A stretch of 64,000 bases of DNA, taken from the NCBI GenBank assembly GCA_003243445.1, contig QFQQ01000024.1, positions 1 through 64,000 of the forward strand, in the 5' to 3' direction. The DNA comes from Citrobacter freundii. Lineage in GTDB: Bacteria; Bacteroidota; Bacteroidia; Chitinophagales; Chitinophagaceae. Below, piece by piece: positions 7,740 through 15,953 of the stretch. Each line of letters opens with the position of its first letter. Position 1 is the stretch's first letter. The position numbers were made by a program, and so were the translations under genes. The notes beneath the pieces were generated by a model that was given only the letters and a program-made list of their open reading frames with translations, was not told where the DNA came from and did no database searches.

Positions 7740-7926
7740 GATAATTATTTAAAAGATTATAAAATATTAGCGGGACAGACCCGGACTAATTCCCCGCCTT
7801 ATAAGGGCGGAAAAAATGGTGCCAAGCATGGTTCCGGAATGAATTTGCGTATAACCTATATTGATCTGGCCCTTTTCGCGGTTGAGCGGGCATGACCCTT
7901 TTCGTCAAACTATTTATCCATCCACA

Positions 7927-8772
7927 ATGAGAAAGATCCTTCTTGCCGCCGCTCTCCTCCTGATCATTTGGGTTGTTTTTGCCCGTTGTTTTGTGATGCA
8001 AAACCGTTGGAGCGATCGCAAAGCGCACCGCATATTTGATGCAAAAAGGGTTGAGCTGCTTATAAGGGATACGTTTTCAGGAAACCGTCGTATACACTAC
8101 GCCATTACCGGTCCGGATACACTGCCCACACTCGTGTTCATTCACGGCAGCCCGGGCAGCTGGATGAATTATGCTATTTATATGTGGGATCCGGCGATGC
8201 GCAAAAAATTCCGCATGGTCAGCATTGATCGCCCTGGATTCGGGTATAGCGATTTTGGAAAAGCCATGCATTTGCAGGAACAGTCAACCTTGATCCTCCC
8301 AGTTCTGAGATCATTAAAAAACAGCCAGCCAATGTATCTCCTCGGCCATAGCATGGGTGGCCCCGTGGTGGTCGACCTGGCTTCCCGGGCTCCTGAGCTA
8401 TTCAAAAAGCTGATCATCGTTGCCGGCGCGCTGGATGTCAACCAGGAAGCGAAAGAAACCTGGCGAAGGATCATGAATGTAAAACCGCTGTATTGGCTAT
8501 TACCCGGCGCCTTTGCGCCAAGCAATACAGAACTGCTTTACCTGAAAAGCGATCTTGTGCCGTTAAAGGATGCTTTCCAAAAGATCGCCGCAGATGTATT
8601 GTTCATTCATGGAGATAAAGACACCTGGGTGCCTATTGAAAACATCAGCTATGGAACAAAGATGATGACCCATGCCAGCAGTATCATTGCCGATACCATC
8701 AAAGGTGCGGACCATATGATCCCCTGGAAGAACAAAGATGCATTCAGAAAAATTCTGCTTGGATTATATTAG
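7927..8772 (+). CDS. Membrane-anchored alpha/beta hydrolase
   Basis: A 281-residue alpha/beta hydrolase. The ATG at 7927 is chosen because it opens directly into an N-terminal anchor (RKILLAAALLLIIWVVFARC). The oxyanion region is FIHGSPGSW, the nucleophile elbow GHSMGG, the acid FIHGDKDTW, and the histidine GADHMI. The active site should face the periplasm. The substrate cannot be told; esterase- or epoxide-hydrolase-like activities are possible. Confidence 0.85.
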   Translation: MRKILLAAALLLIIWVVFARCFVMQNRWSDRKAHRIFDAKRVELLIRDTFSGNRRIHYAITGPDTLPTLVFIHGSPGSWMNYAIYMWDPAMRKKFRMVSIDRPGFGYSDFGKAMHLQEQSTLILPVLRSLKNSQPMYLLGHSMGGPVVVDLASRAPELFKKLIIVAGALDVNQEAKETWRRIMNVKPLYWLLPGAFAPSNTELLYLKSDLVPLKDAFQKIAADVLFIHGDKDTWVPIENISYGTKMMTHASSIIADTIKGADHMIPWKNKDAFRKILLGLY

Positions 8773-8844
8773 TGCGATTTTCTACCAAAGCATTACTAAC
8801 CGGTTGAAAAGTTTTGTAATTTGTCCATGCTTAACCAGCGCTGC

Positions 8845-10239
8845 ATGAGCACCACCAATACGCAACCCACCAACACACAACTCTGGCAGGATATACTTTC
8901 TTTCGATTTTGACCATCCTGTAAGTGAATATGGTTTTACGACAAGGCTGATCCATGAAAATTTATGGACAAAGGATTTCGCGGAGCGATCAATACAGGAA
9001 TACAGAAAATTCATGTATCTGGCAGCAGTTTCTGACTCCATGGTTTCACCCTCCCCCGTTATCGATACTGTATGGCACCAGCATCTGATCTTTACACAAT
9101 CGTACAATTCATTTTGCAGGATCCTGGGTAAGTTCATCCAGCATGTTCCCTCCACACATAATAAGGAAGAATTCAGCCGTTTCAAACAGGCAAAGGAAAT
9201 AACACGTTCTTTATATGCAGAAAACTTTGGCGCTTATCCTGCTGATATCTGGGATAGCGAAGGAATGCTGGACAATCTTTCACTTCCAAAAGCATCGCTG
9301 AAAATACGTGGGTTTGTGCTGCTTGGGATCCTGGGGTTGTTATTAAGCATACCGCCATTATTCTATTTGCTCAGACCGCTATACGTGCATATTGACGGGG
9401 GATCCTTTCTTTTGTGGTACGCCATTCTATGGCTTATCACTTTCATTGTGCTGCGGAATTACAATCAGCGATATCTTTCCTCAATCATTAACGGCCTCCC
9501 AGGCAATTCATTTCTTTTTAAACTGAATGCATCGGAAGCAATCTTTTTGAAAACCGGCAGCATGAACCAGGTGATCGATAACAAGATGAATCATCTTTAT
9601 CTGCTTGACAAAATTGATATTCTTGCAGGAGATAAAGTAGTGCCAACAGATAAATTATCAACTGATAACCCGGAAGAGTTCCAGGTAAGAGCGATACTGG
9701 ATGAACAACCGGAAGGAATGTTCTATATGCAGCTTCGCCAAAAGCTCAAAACAAAACCTGTATTTTCGAATGTAGAAGAAAGTATGAATTCGCTGCAGAA
9801 ATATTTTACCAAATCAAAAATATTCAGCCGCCTTTTCAGGCAGAACTTCTTTGTGCTTGCAGGATTGCTTTCGCTTGGTATTGTACGGATCGTAACAGGT
9901 ATCGTAAGGGAAAAGCCAACAATGCTGATCATTGTGCTGGTATTACTATTCCTTGCATTCACCGTTTTTTATCTTTATCGGCTTCCGGAAAAGATCAGAA
10001 CTTCAATACTGCCCACTGTTTACAAATCGAAGATCTTACCCGAACGACAGATAAGCGGCAACAATGAATGGGCATACTTCCTGATCGGTGCGGCAGCGCT
10101 TCATTCTTCATTTTATCCGGCGGCAAGACCTCCAAAAATTGAATCATCTGACAGCTCTTCCGATCATGGCAGCAGTTGTGGCTCTGATAGCGGCGGTAGC
10201 TCTTGTGGAAGTTCCTGCGGCGGATGTGGTGGTGATTAA
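8845..10239 (+). CDS. TIGR04222-type membrane protein with Cys/Gly-rich tail
   Basis: A 464-residue protein. The N-terminal ~130 residues resemble the glycine-rich-domain/GRDP-like region (VIDTVWHQHLIF, a His motif). Two transmembrane segments follow near residues 157-177 and 190-205, then a cytoplasmic or periplasmic middle part, and two more hydrophobic helices near 340-385. The C-terminus ends in a run of Ser, Gly and Cys (SSCGSSCGGCGG), the hallmark of the TIGR04222 family. The function is unknown; the cysteines may bind metal or be modified. The ATG at 8845 is preferred over 8827 because a -7-like TAATTTG lies at 8816. Confidence 0.75.
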   Translation: MSTTNTQPTNTQLWQDILSFDFDHPVSEYGFTTRLIHENLWTKDFAERSIQEYRKFMYLAAVSDSMVSPSPVIDTVWHQHLIFTQSYNSFCRILGKFIQHVPSTHNKEEFSRFKQAKEITRSLYAENFGAYPADIWDSEGMLDNLSLPKASLKIRGFVLLGILGLLLSIPPLFYLLRPLYVHIDGGSFLLWYAILWLITFIVLRNYNQRYLSSIINGLPGNSFLFKLNASEAIFLKTGSMNQVIDNKMNHLYLLDKIDILAGDKVVPTDKLSTDNPEEFQVRAILDEQPEGMFYMQLRQKLKTKPVFSNVEESMNSLQKYFTKSKIFSRLFRQNFFVLAGLLSLGIVRIVTGIVREKPTMLIIVLVLLFLAFTVFYLYRLPEKIRTSILPTVYKSKILPERQISGNNEWAYFLIGAAALHSSFYPAARPPKIESSDSSSDHGSSCGSDSGGSSCGSSCGGCGGD

Positions 10240-10248
10240 ACTTAGTAT

Positions 10249-10620
10249 ATGAAAATAAGACTTCACGAAATCGAATTTGGTGCGGCAGATCTGCAAAGCA
10301 CAACATTGTTCTATCAAACGGTGTTGGATCTTTCGCTGAACGTTGATCAGCCGCAGTTGAAAGTATTCGATCCGGGAGTCAATTCACTGGATCTTAATTT
10401 TTCTCATCATCTTTCTCCGGGGAATATGGTGATGAGTTTTATTTGTGATGATCTTGCCGGAATAATGCAGGCACTTCAACAACGTGAAATAAGTTTTGAA
10501 GGCCCGGTAGCGTCTCATTTAGGAATGAAAAGTATTTCCTTCAAAGATCCTGCTGGTTATATAATAAAGATCAATCAAGCTACAGCGGATTCTCCTGAAT
10601 GGTTACGCAAACAATTATAG
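10249..10620 (+). CDS. VOC (glyoxalase/bleomycin-resistance fold) protein
   Basis: A 123-residue single-domain VOC protein starting 9 nt after the TIGR04222 gene, so probably co-transcribed. Two beta-alpha-beta-beta-beta modules are visible: IEFGAADLQSTTLFYQTVLDLSL and the C-terminal VASHLGMKSISFKDPAGYIIKI. The C-terminal E of the metal site seems replaced (KINQ), so whether it binds metal is uncertain. Ligand and reaction are unknown. Confidence 0.75.
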   Translation: MKIRLHEIEFGAADLQSTTLFYQTVLDLSLNVDQPQLKVFDPGVNSLDLNFSHHLSPGNMVMSFICDDLAGIMQALQQREISFEGPVASHLGMKSISFKDPAGYIIKINQATADSPEWLRKQL

Positions 10621-10871
10621 TCTGTAATAGTTTCTTATTAGCCCTCTTATTCGTGAGGATAATTTTGCTTGCAAGCGAATGCTCAGAGGCAGGTTTCATT
10701 TCCCCAGATGAAAATTTCCGATATATGTAATAACTATCGAGCAGAAAAAATTATTTGCCCGACGGCATTTATTTATAGTGAATTACAGATATTATCGTTT
10801 TACAGCTATCGACTGGCACAGTGTTTTGATTGCTTTAACCGAAATCAGATTCGTCATTTAAAACGGCTATT

Positions 10872-11114
10872 ATGAAACGTGAGAATAATTTAAAGGAAAA
10901 TCATACAAGCCAGCAAACGAAGAAATTTAATGATCAACAGAATGAGCAAAAAAAGGTGGTCCCACAAACAGGAACAATGACTGACAACACTGCCAGCGGC
11001 GGTTCCATGAGTGAGGGTAATTTATCGAATAATAGATATGGTAGGGAAAGAACAAGGTCCCTGCATGATAAGCAGTTCATCATGGGTTCTGATAGTGATG
11101 GACAAGCGGGTTAA
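10872..11114 (+). CDS. Small hydrophilic, probably disordered protein
   Basis: An 80-residue protein with no hydrophobic core, dominated by Asn, Gln, Lys, Ser and Gly (for example LKENHTSQQTKKFNDQQNEQKK), ending MGSDSDGQAG. A strong terminator follows within 30 nt, supporting a genuine transcription unit. Similar small hydrophilic proteins of Bacteroidota are often stress-induced, but no family was recognised. The 10621-10871 leader shows nothing else. Confidence 0.5.
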   Translation: MKRENNLKENHTSQQTKKFNDQQNEQKKVVPQTGTMTDNTASGGSMSEGNLSNNRYGRERTRSLHDKQFIMGSDSDGQAG

Positions 11115-11140
11115 AAAGCCGCAAATGCTTATAAGAAGAA

Positions 11141-11173
11141 AATCCCGGCCCAGGTTACATGGCCGGGATTTTC
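11141..11173 (+). terminator. Intrinsic terminator after the small hydrophilic gene
   Basis: AATCCCGGCC (11141-11150) pairs with GGCCGGGATT (11161-11170), a 10-bp stem with a 10-nt loop followed by TTTCG. Confidence 0.75.
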
Positions 11174-11269
11174 GTATTTACAGGGTAATGAGAAAGTGTG
11201 GAAGTTGTATTATTGTGGTGAGGACGTTAATGTCCGAAAAGGTTTGAATTATCTTACCTCGATAATATT

Positions 11270-11992
11270 ATGATGAAGAACAAAGAGAAACTGGAAGAAG
11301 ATGGCTTTGTTATAGTCGATAAGATATTTAGTTCGGATGAAGTACGCGTTTTGAAGGAGCTCCTACAGGCTGTTGACGGCTCGAATCCATCGTTCAGGAA
11401 AACAGAAGATCTTTTCGCTATAAGGAGATTGTTGATAGAAGTGATGGAAGCAAAGAAATATGTTTTGAATGAAGCGTTGAAAACGCTTGTGCGTTCATTA
11501 TTTGGAGAAGCGTATTTTATTGTTAAGTCGATTTATTTTGACAAGCCCGGCTCATCTAACTGGTTTGTTTCTTATCACCAGGATCTCACTATTTCCGTGA
11601 ACAGGAAAGCCGATATTCCTGGCTTCGGTCCGTGGACAACAAAGCAGGATCTCTTTGCGGTGCAGCCTCCCCTTGAAGTACTGGAGAACATTTATACTAT
11701 CCGGATCCATTTGGATGATACGGATGAAAACAACGGCGCGTTGCGCGTCGTTCCCGGATCACATAAGAGAGGAATTGTCCGGCCGGAAGCAATTGACTGG
11801 AATAAAGAGACCGAAATCGCTTGCCGCGTTCCTGCAGGAGGCATCATGATCATGAAACCACTGCTCTTGCATGCTTCCAGCAGGACCATTAGCCAATCCC
11901 GCCGCCGCGTGATACATATCGAATTTTCTGATCACTCACTGCCGGCTCCACTGGAATGGGCAGAAAAACTTCCTCTCAGTTCCATCACCTGA
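11270..11992 (+). CDS. Phytanoyl-CoA dioxygenase (PhyH) family protein
   Basis: A 240-residue non-heme Fe(II)/2-oxoglutarate dioxygenase of the PhyH family. The metal facial triad is visible as the H-x-D in SYHQDLTIS and the distal His in LLLHASS. HLDDTDENNGALRVVPGSHKRG is the typical PhyH strand-turn block, and the later Arg (SRRRVIH) can bind 2-oxoglutarate. The substrate is unknown; members hydroxylate small molecules. Two adjacent ATGs at 11270 and 11273 are both possible starts. A GNAT gene follows in the same direction. Confidence 0.85.
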   Translation: MMKNKEKLEEDGFVIVDKIFSSDEVRVLKELLQAVDGSNPSFRKTEDLFAIRRLLIEVMEAKKYVLNEALKTLVRSLFGEAYFIVKSIYFDKPGSSNWFVSYHQDLTISVNRKADIPGFGPWTTKQDLFAVQPPLEVLENIYTIRIHLDDTDENNGALRVVPGSHKRGIVRPEAIDWNKETEIACRVPAGGIMIMKPLLLHASSRTISQSRRRVIHIEFSDHSLPAPLEWAEKLPLSSIT

Positions 11993-12038
11993 AACATTAA
12001 GCAGGATTTTTTCGTTCCTTTGAGAAACCGTCCGCTTC

Positions 12039-12491
12039 ATGACAGAGTTAAAACGCACCAATAATCAAAACCCCGATTTTCTTTACCTGATCCCTTTGCT
12101 CGATCAAGATCTCCGCAACCGATACCAGGAGCTGCAGGATACCTATGATAAGCATAACGTGATCGTGAACGTTGATACAGTTGTCATTGCTTATGTTGAT
12201 GATCAACCTGTGGGATGTGGTTGCTTCAAACAATACAGAGAGACAGCCGTGGAAATGAAAAGGATGTATGTAAAACCGGCATACCGCCGCCAGGGAATTT
12301 CATCTGCTATTTTGAATGAGCTGGAAAAATGGGCTGTTGAAATGGGTTATAAAGAAGCGGTTCTTGAAACCGGCAACCGGCAGGAGGAAGCCATTGCAAT
12401 GTATGAAAAGCTTGGCTACTCGGTCATTCCGAATTATCCGCCTTATGAAAATATACCGACAAGCATTTGCATGCAAAAGCCGCTTGGCTGA
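12039..12491 (+). CDS. GNAT-family N-acetyltransferase
   Basis: A 150-residue acetyltransferase with the acetyl-CoA pyrophosphate loop (VKPAYRRQGISSAILNELEKWA; the R-x2-G-x-G/A pattern is degenerate), preceded by beta strand AVEMKRMYV and followed by ETGNRQEEAIAMYEKLGYSVIPNY. The PPYENIPTS tail is common in this small-molecule or peptide acetyltransferase group. The substrate is unknown. It lies just upstream of the alkylation-repair operon but ends before that operon's promoter. Confidence 0.85.
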   Translation: MTELKRTNNQNPDFLYLIPLLDQDLRNRYQELQDTYDKHNVIVNVDTVVIAYVDDQPVGCGCFKQYRETAVEMKRMYVKPAYRRQGISSAILNELEKWAVEMGYKEAVLETGNRQEEAIAMYEKLGYSVIPNYPPYENIPTSICMQKPLG

Positions 12492-12543
12492 CGAAAGAAA
12501 CGAAGACCGCAAGTTCCGGGTTTTCCCCCGCAGGAAGCCGCGG

Positions 12544-12551
12544 TAAGTTTG
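12544..12551 (+). promoter_or_regulatory. -7 element of the alkylation-repair operon
   Basis: TAAGTTTG fits TAnnTTTG exactly, 18 nt before the ATG at 12570. It overlaps the alternative start at 12549, so that start is unlikely. Confidence 0.6.
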
Positions 12552-12569
12552 TGTTCTAAACAGCTTTTT

Positions 12570-13418
12570 ATGACAATACAGGAACACATCGATTATAAGC
12601 GGGTTGCGGAAGCAATTGATTATATCCGTGAACATTTCAAAGAACAACCTTCACTGGAAGAAGTGGCGGAAAAGATCCATCTCAGCCCTTATCATTTTCA
12701 ACGGATGTTCAGCGAATGGGCCGGCGTAAGTCCAAAGAAATTCCTGCAGTTCATCAGCGTGCAACATGCCAAGGAGCTGCTGGCCAACAAGCGTAACACA
12801 CTTTCAGATGTAGCATACGAAACAGGCTTATCCGGCACAAGTCGCCTGCACGATCTTTTTATCAGCATTGAAGGCATGACGCCGGGAGAGTTCAAGAACG
12901 GCGGTGAAAATCTTTCTATCAATTATAGCTATGCAGAAAGCCCCTTCGGCAATATCATCGTGGCGTCAACACCAAAAGGCATCTGCCATCTGGCATTTGC
13001 TGAGAACGAACAGGATGCTTTTCAGCAATTAAAAGATCAGTTTCCCAATGCGGGTTATCACCAGGTCGTTGACCTCTTACAGCAAAATGCATTGTATATT
13101 TTCACACAGGACTGGAAGCAGTTATCCGAAGTTAAACTACATCTCAAGGGAACCGAGTTCCAGATAAAAGTTTGGGAGGCCTTGTTGAAAATCCCGATGG
13201 GGCAATTATCTACTTACGGTGAGATCGCCAGACAACTGGATGCACCAAAAGCATCACGCGCAGTGGGTTCCGCCATTGGTGATAACCCCGTTGCCTTTCT
13301 GATCCCCTGCCACCGCGTTATTCAATCAACCGGCGCGATCGGTGAGTATCACTGGGGAAGCACCCGCAAAGCAGCGATCATTGGATGGGAAGCTGCAAAA
13401 ACAACCCTGCCTGCATAA
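12570..13418 (+). CDS. ada: AraC-type regulator fused to O6-methylguanine-DNA methyltransferase (Ada-like)
   Basis: A 282-residue fusion. Residues about 10-107 form an AraC DNA-binding domain with two HTHs (LEEVAEKIHLSPYHFQRMFSEW and SDVAYETGLSGTSRLHDLF). Residues about 115-275 form a methylated-DNA methyltransferase with the active-site PCHRV motif (Cys247) and the GTEFQIKVWEALLKIPMG helix. It repairs O6-methylguanine by taking the alkyl group onto Cys247 and probably activates the operon. The Ada N-terminal phosphotriester-repair domain is absent here but is encoded separately at 14144-14404. Three repair genes follow with tight spacing. Confidence 0.9.
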   Translation: MTIQEHIDYKRVAEAIDYIREHFKEQPSLEEVAEKIHLSPYHFQRMFSEWAGVSPKKFLQFISVQHAKELLANKRNTLSDVAYETGLSGTSRLHDLFISIEGMTPGEFKNGGENLSINYSYAESPFGNIIVASTPKGICHLAFAENEQDAFQQLKDQFPNAGYHQVVDLLQQNALYIFTQDWKQLSEVKLHLKGTEFQIKVWEALLKIPMGQLSTYGEIARQLDAPKASRAVGSAIGDNPVAFLIPCHRVIQSTGAIGEYHWGSTRKAAIIGWEAAKTTLPA

Positions 13419-13427
13419 AATATTATC

Positions 13428-14141
13428 ATGAAAAATTTACAGGATGCGATCAGCAATGCCAACTGGCTTGCTGCAGCCGATCATTTGAATGAGTCTGGCT
13501 ATGCCATCATTCCTTCTATCTTAACGGATGATCTTTGTACTCAATTAATAGATGAATACGGGAACAAAGATCTTTACAGGAAAACCGTATCGATGGAACG
13601 GTATCGTTTTGGAAAAGGCGAATACAAGTACTTTCGTTATCCGCTGCCGGATACGATACAGACGATCCGCGATTGCGTTTATCCGTATCTTGCTCCCATT
13701 GCCAATGGCTGGATGGAGGTATTAAAGATCGATACAAGATTTCCTCTGTCGCATGACCAGCTCAAGGCATCATGCCATGCACAGCAGCAATTGCAGCCTA
13801 CACCATTGATCCTGCGATATGGTGCCGGAGGTTTTAATACCATGCATCAGGATCTTTATGGAAATGTATTTTTTCCGATGCAGGTATTGTTTGTGTTAAA
13901 TGATCCGGATAAAGATTTCAGCGGTGGTGAATTTGTATTGACGGAGCAAATTCCCAGGGCGCAATCAAAAGCAATTGTATTGAAACCCAAAAAGGGAGAT
14001 TTGCTGATCTTCACCACACAATTCAGACCGGTCAGGGGAACCAAAGGCTATTACCGGGTGAATATGAAGCATGGTGTGAGTGAAGTGCATTCAGGCAACC
14101 GGCACAGTCTTGGTGTGATCTTTCATGATGCAACAACGTGA
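13428..14141 (+). CDS. 2OG-Fe(II) oxygenase of the alkylation-response operon
   Basis: A 237-residue Fe(II)/2-oxoglutarate oxygenase (prolyl-hydroxylase-like, resembling the COG3826 group). The metal triad is visible as MHQD (His140, Asp142) and KHG (His215), and Arg225 in SGNRHS probably binds 2-oxoglutarate. It starts 9 nt after the ada-like gene and its end abuts the Ada-metal-binding gene, so it is in the operon. Proteins of this type recur beside Ada genes; whether the target is alkylated DNA, RNA or protein is not established. Confidence 0.82.
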   Translation: MKNLQDAISNANWLAAADHLNESGYAIIPSILTDDLCTQLIDEYGNKDLYRKTVSMERYRFGKGEYKYFRYPLPDTIQTIRDCVYPYLAPIANGWMEVLKIDTRFPLSHDQLKASCHAQQQLQPTPLILRYGAGGFNTMHQDLYGNVFFPMQVLFVLNDPDKDFSGGEFVLTEQIPRAQSKAIVLKPKKGDLLIFTTQFRPVRGTKGYYRVNMKHGVSEVHSGNRHSLGVIFHDATT

Positions 14142-14143
14142 TC

Positions 14144-14404
14144 ATGATCACACATGAAAATCTTGGAAATGGTTTTACCGCAAGCCGCAGGCTGAAACAA
14201 TTGATCGATAAAGGAAAAATAAAACTTGCCGGTAATAGAAAATTGCGGATCTATGGAAAGCTTGATTGCTATTCAGGAAAACGGTTAAAAAAAGAGAACC
14301 GTGTATTCTTTGAAACGGAGCAGGAAGCGATCGGTCACGGATACCGGTGCTGTAAAAATTGCTGGTGCCGGCATAAAAAAGAAAAAGGTGATGGACTTAT
14401 TTAA
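14144..14404 (+). CDS. Stand-alone Ada metal-binding domain protein
   Basis: An 86-residue protein corresponding to the Ada N-terminal zinc domain that repairs methyl phosphotriesters. The core LDCYSGKRLKKENRVFF...GYRCCKNC matches the Ada pattern in which Cys38 accepts the methyl group. However, the second zinc cysteine (C-x3-C position) is Lys here, leaving C...CC-x2-C plus an extra W-C. Small proteins of this form are widespread in Bacteroidota next to Ada/AlkB genes. ATG 14144 is preferred to GTG 14138. It overlaps alkB by 14 nt, indicating translational coupling. Confidence 0.78.
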   Translation: MITHENLGNGFTASRRLKQLIDKGKIKLAGNRKLRIYGKLDCYSGKRLKKENRVFFETEQEAIGHGYRCCKNCWCRHKKEKGDGLI

Positions 14405-14996
14405 TACAGATCCTTTAGCGAATCTTCTTCCCGTTGACGGGATCGTACAGTATTACGGACCGGTAATGCCCAGGGCTTCCGCCGACCATTATCTGCAGCA
14501 ATTGCTTTCGACGCTGGATTGGCGGCCTGATACGGCATTGATCTTTGGCAAGCTGATCACTACATCAAGGAAAGTAGCCTGGTATGGTGATAAGCCGTAT
14601 GCCTATACCTATTCAGGTGCAACAAAAGAAGCCCTGCCATGGACAAATGAATTACTGGAATTAAAAAAACTCGCTGAAGAACGGTCCGGTGAAACCTTCA
14701 ATTCCTGTCTCGCAAATCTATATCATACCGGCGAAGAGGGCATGGCCTGGCATAGCGATGCTGAGAAGATGCTGAAAAAAGATGGCGCCATTGGTTCAAT
14801 GAGTTTTGGCGCGGAAAGAAAATTCGCCTTCAAACACAAGCAAACACAGCAAACCATTTCATTAATATTACAAACAGGCAGCCTGCTGATAATGAAAGGC
14901 ACCACCCAAACCCACTGGCTGCACCGGTTACCTCCGACTACAAAAATAAAAACGCCGCGGGTCAATCTAACATTCAGAACGATTGCACATAGCTGA
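14391..14996 (+). CDS. alkB: AlkB-type alkylated nucleic-acid dioxygenase
   Basis: A 201-residue AlkB-family 2OG-Fe(II) dioxygenase. The triad is WHSD (His121, Asp123) and LHRLP (His178); the 2OG arginines are in PRVNLTFR. The substrate-lid block AWYGDKPYAYTYSG and NLYHTGEEGMAWHSDAE place it in the ALKBH2/3-like bacterial group. It oxidatively removes methyl groups from 1-meA and 3-meC in DNA or RNA. The start at 14391 inside the preceding gene gives the normal AlkB length. It is the last gene of the split Ada operon. Confidence 0.92.
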   Translation: MDLFNTDPLANLLPVDGIVQYYGPVMPRASADHYLQQLLSTLDWRPDTALIFGKLITTSRKVAWYGDKPYAYTYSGATKEALPWTNELLELKKLAEERSGETFNSCLANLYHTGEEGMAWHSDAEKMLKKDGAIGSMSFGAERKFAFKHKQTQQTISLILQTGSLLIMKGTTQTHWLHRLPPTTKIKTPRVNLTFRTIAHS

Positions 14997-15242
14997 AGAG
15001 TGCATTTCTCGCCAGATCACTCAGAGCTTATACTCATCGCTCGATTTGCTACCCTATTCAGGAATGTTCTTATCCCGCTGTGCTGACCATTCAGAACATT
15101 CCTTCCCATCATAAACCAATTCGCGTAATCCGCGTATCAAAATTCGCGTAATCTAAAGGAGATGTTAAACAACTTTTAATCGATACTTTCTGTAACCTCT
15201 TCAGCGTTTGCTTAGTCCAACTGACATCAAAACCACTAACCA

Positions 15243-15947
15243 ATGCGATTCACTTTCATGGCTGTGTCCAGCCTGATCTTTATGTCCAAACTATTCGGAC
15301 AGGGCAAGATCAATAAGGCATTAAAGGCCGAGCTCGACAGCATCTTCACCGTAGATCAGCGTTATCGTTTATTCATCCAGTCTGATCAATTCAAGCCCAA
15401 GACGGATTCCCTCGCAAAAAAATTAAAAGTAGGCCAGGGTGATGTGGTGCGTTATATGTTGCAAAAGATACAGGAAAATGATTCCACTAATTTTCAGCGC
15501 GTGAAAGGGATCATTAAAGAATATGGTTATCCTGGTAAAACACTGGTTGGAGAGCCTACCAATCAGGCAGCGTTTTATGTGATCCAGCATTCAAAGGAGA
15601 TCAATGCATATCTTCCGTTGATAAAAAAAGCGGCTGATCAAAAGGAAATATCTTTTACGCTTTATGCCACCATGCTCGACCGTTCGCTGGTAATGAAAGG
15701 TCAAGAGCAGTTTTACGGCACGCAGACAAAGGGATTCGAAATAACTGACTCTGCTACCGGAAAGAAAAAGTGGCAGACTATTATCTGGCCGATCAGTGAT
15801 GTAAGAAATGTAAACAGGCGAAGAAAGCAAGCCGGTTTTGACGACAGCGTGGAGGAGAATGCCAAAAAGCTGGGGATCGACTATAAGATCTACGACCTGA
15901 AAACAGTTAGTGCCTACGGCGAAACCCGTCAGATCAAAGCATTTTGA
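15243..15947 (+). CDS. Exported DUF6624-like protein (paralogue of 61189-61872)
   Basis: A 234-residue protein with a signal peptide (to about residue 20, SKLFGQ). The mature part has the same layout as the gene at 61189: a helical LKAELDSIFTVDQRYR block, IKEYGYPGKTLVGEPTNQAAFYVIQHS, LYATMLDRSLVMKGQEQFYGTQ and a C-terminal VNRRRKQAGFDDSVEENAKKLGI. This pattern fits DUF6624, a family of unknown function common in Bacteroidota. The extracellular or periplasmic location is predicted from the leader. Confidence 0.75.
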   Translation: MRFTFMAVSSLIFMSKLFGQGKINKALKAELDSIFTVDQRYRLFIQSDQFKPKTDSLAKKLKVGQGDVVRYMLQKIQENDSTNFQRVKGIIKEYGYPGKTLVGEPTNQAAFYVIQHSKEINAYLPLIKKAADQKEISFTLYATMLDRSLVMKGQEQFYGTQTKGFEITDSATGKKKWQTIIWPISDVRNVNRRRKQAGFDDSVEENAKKLGIDYKIYDLKTVSAYGETRQIKAF

Positions 15948-15953
15948 TAATAC

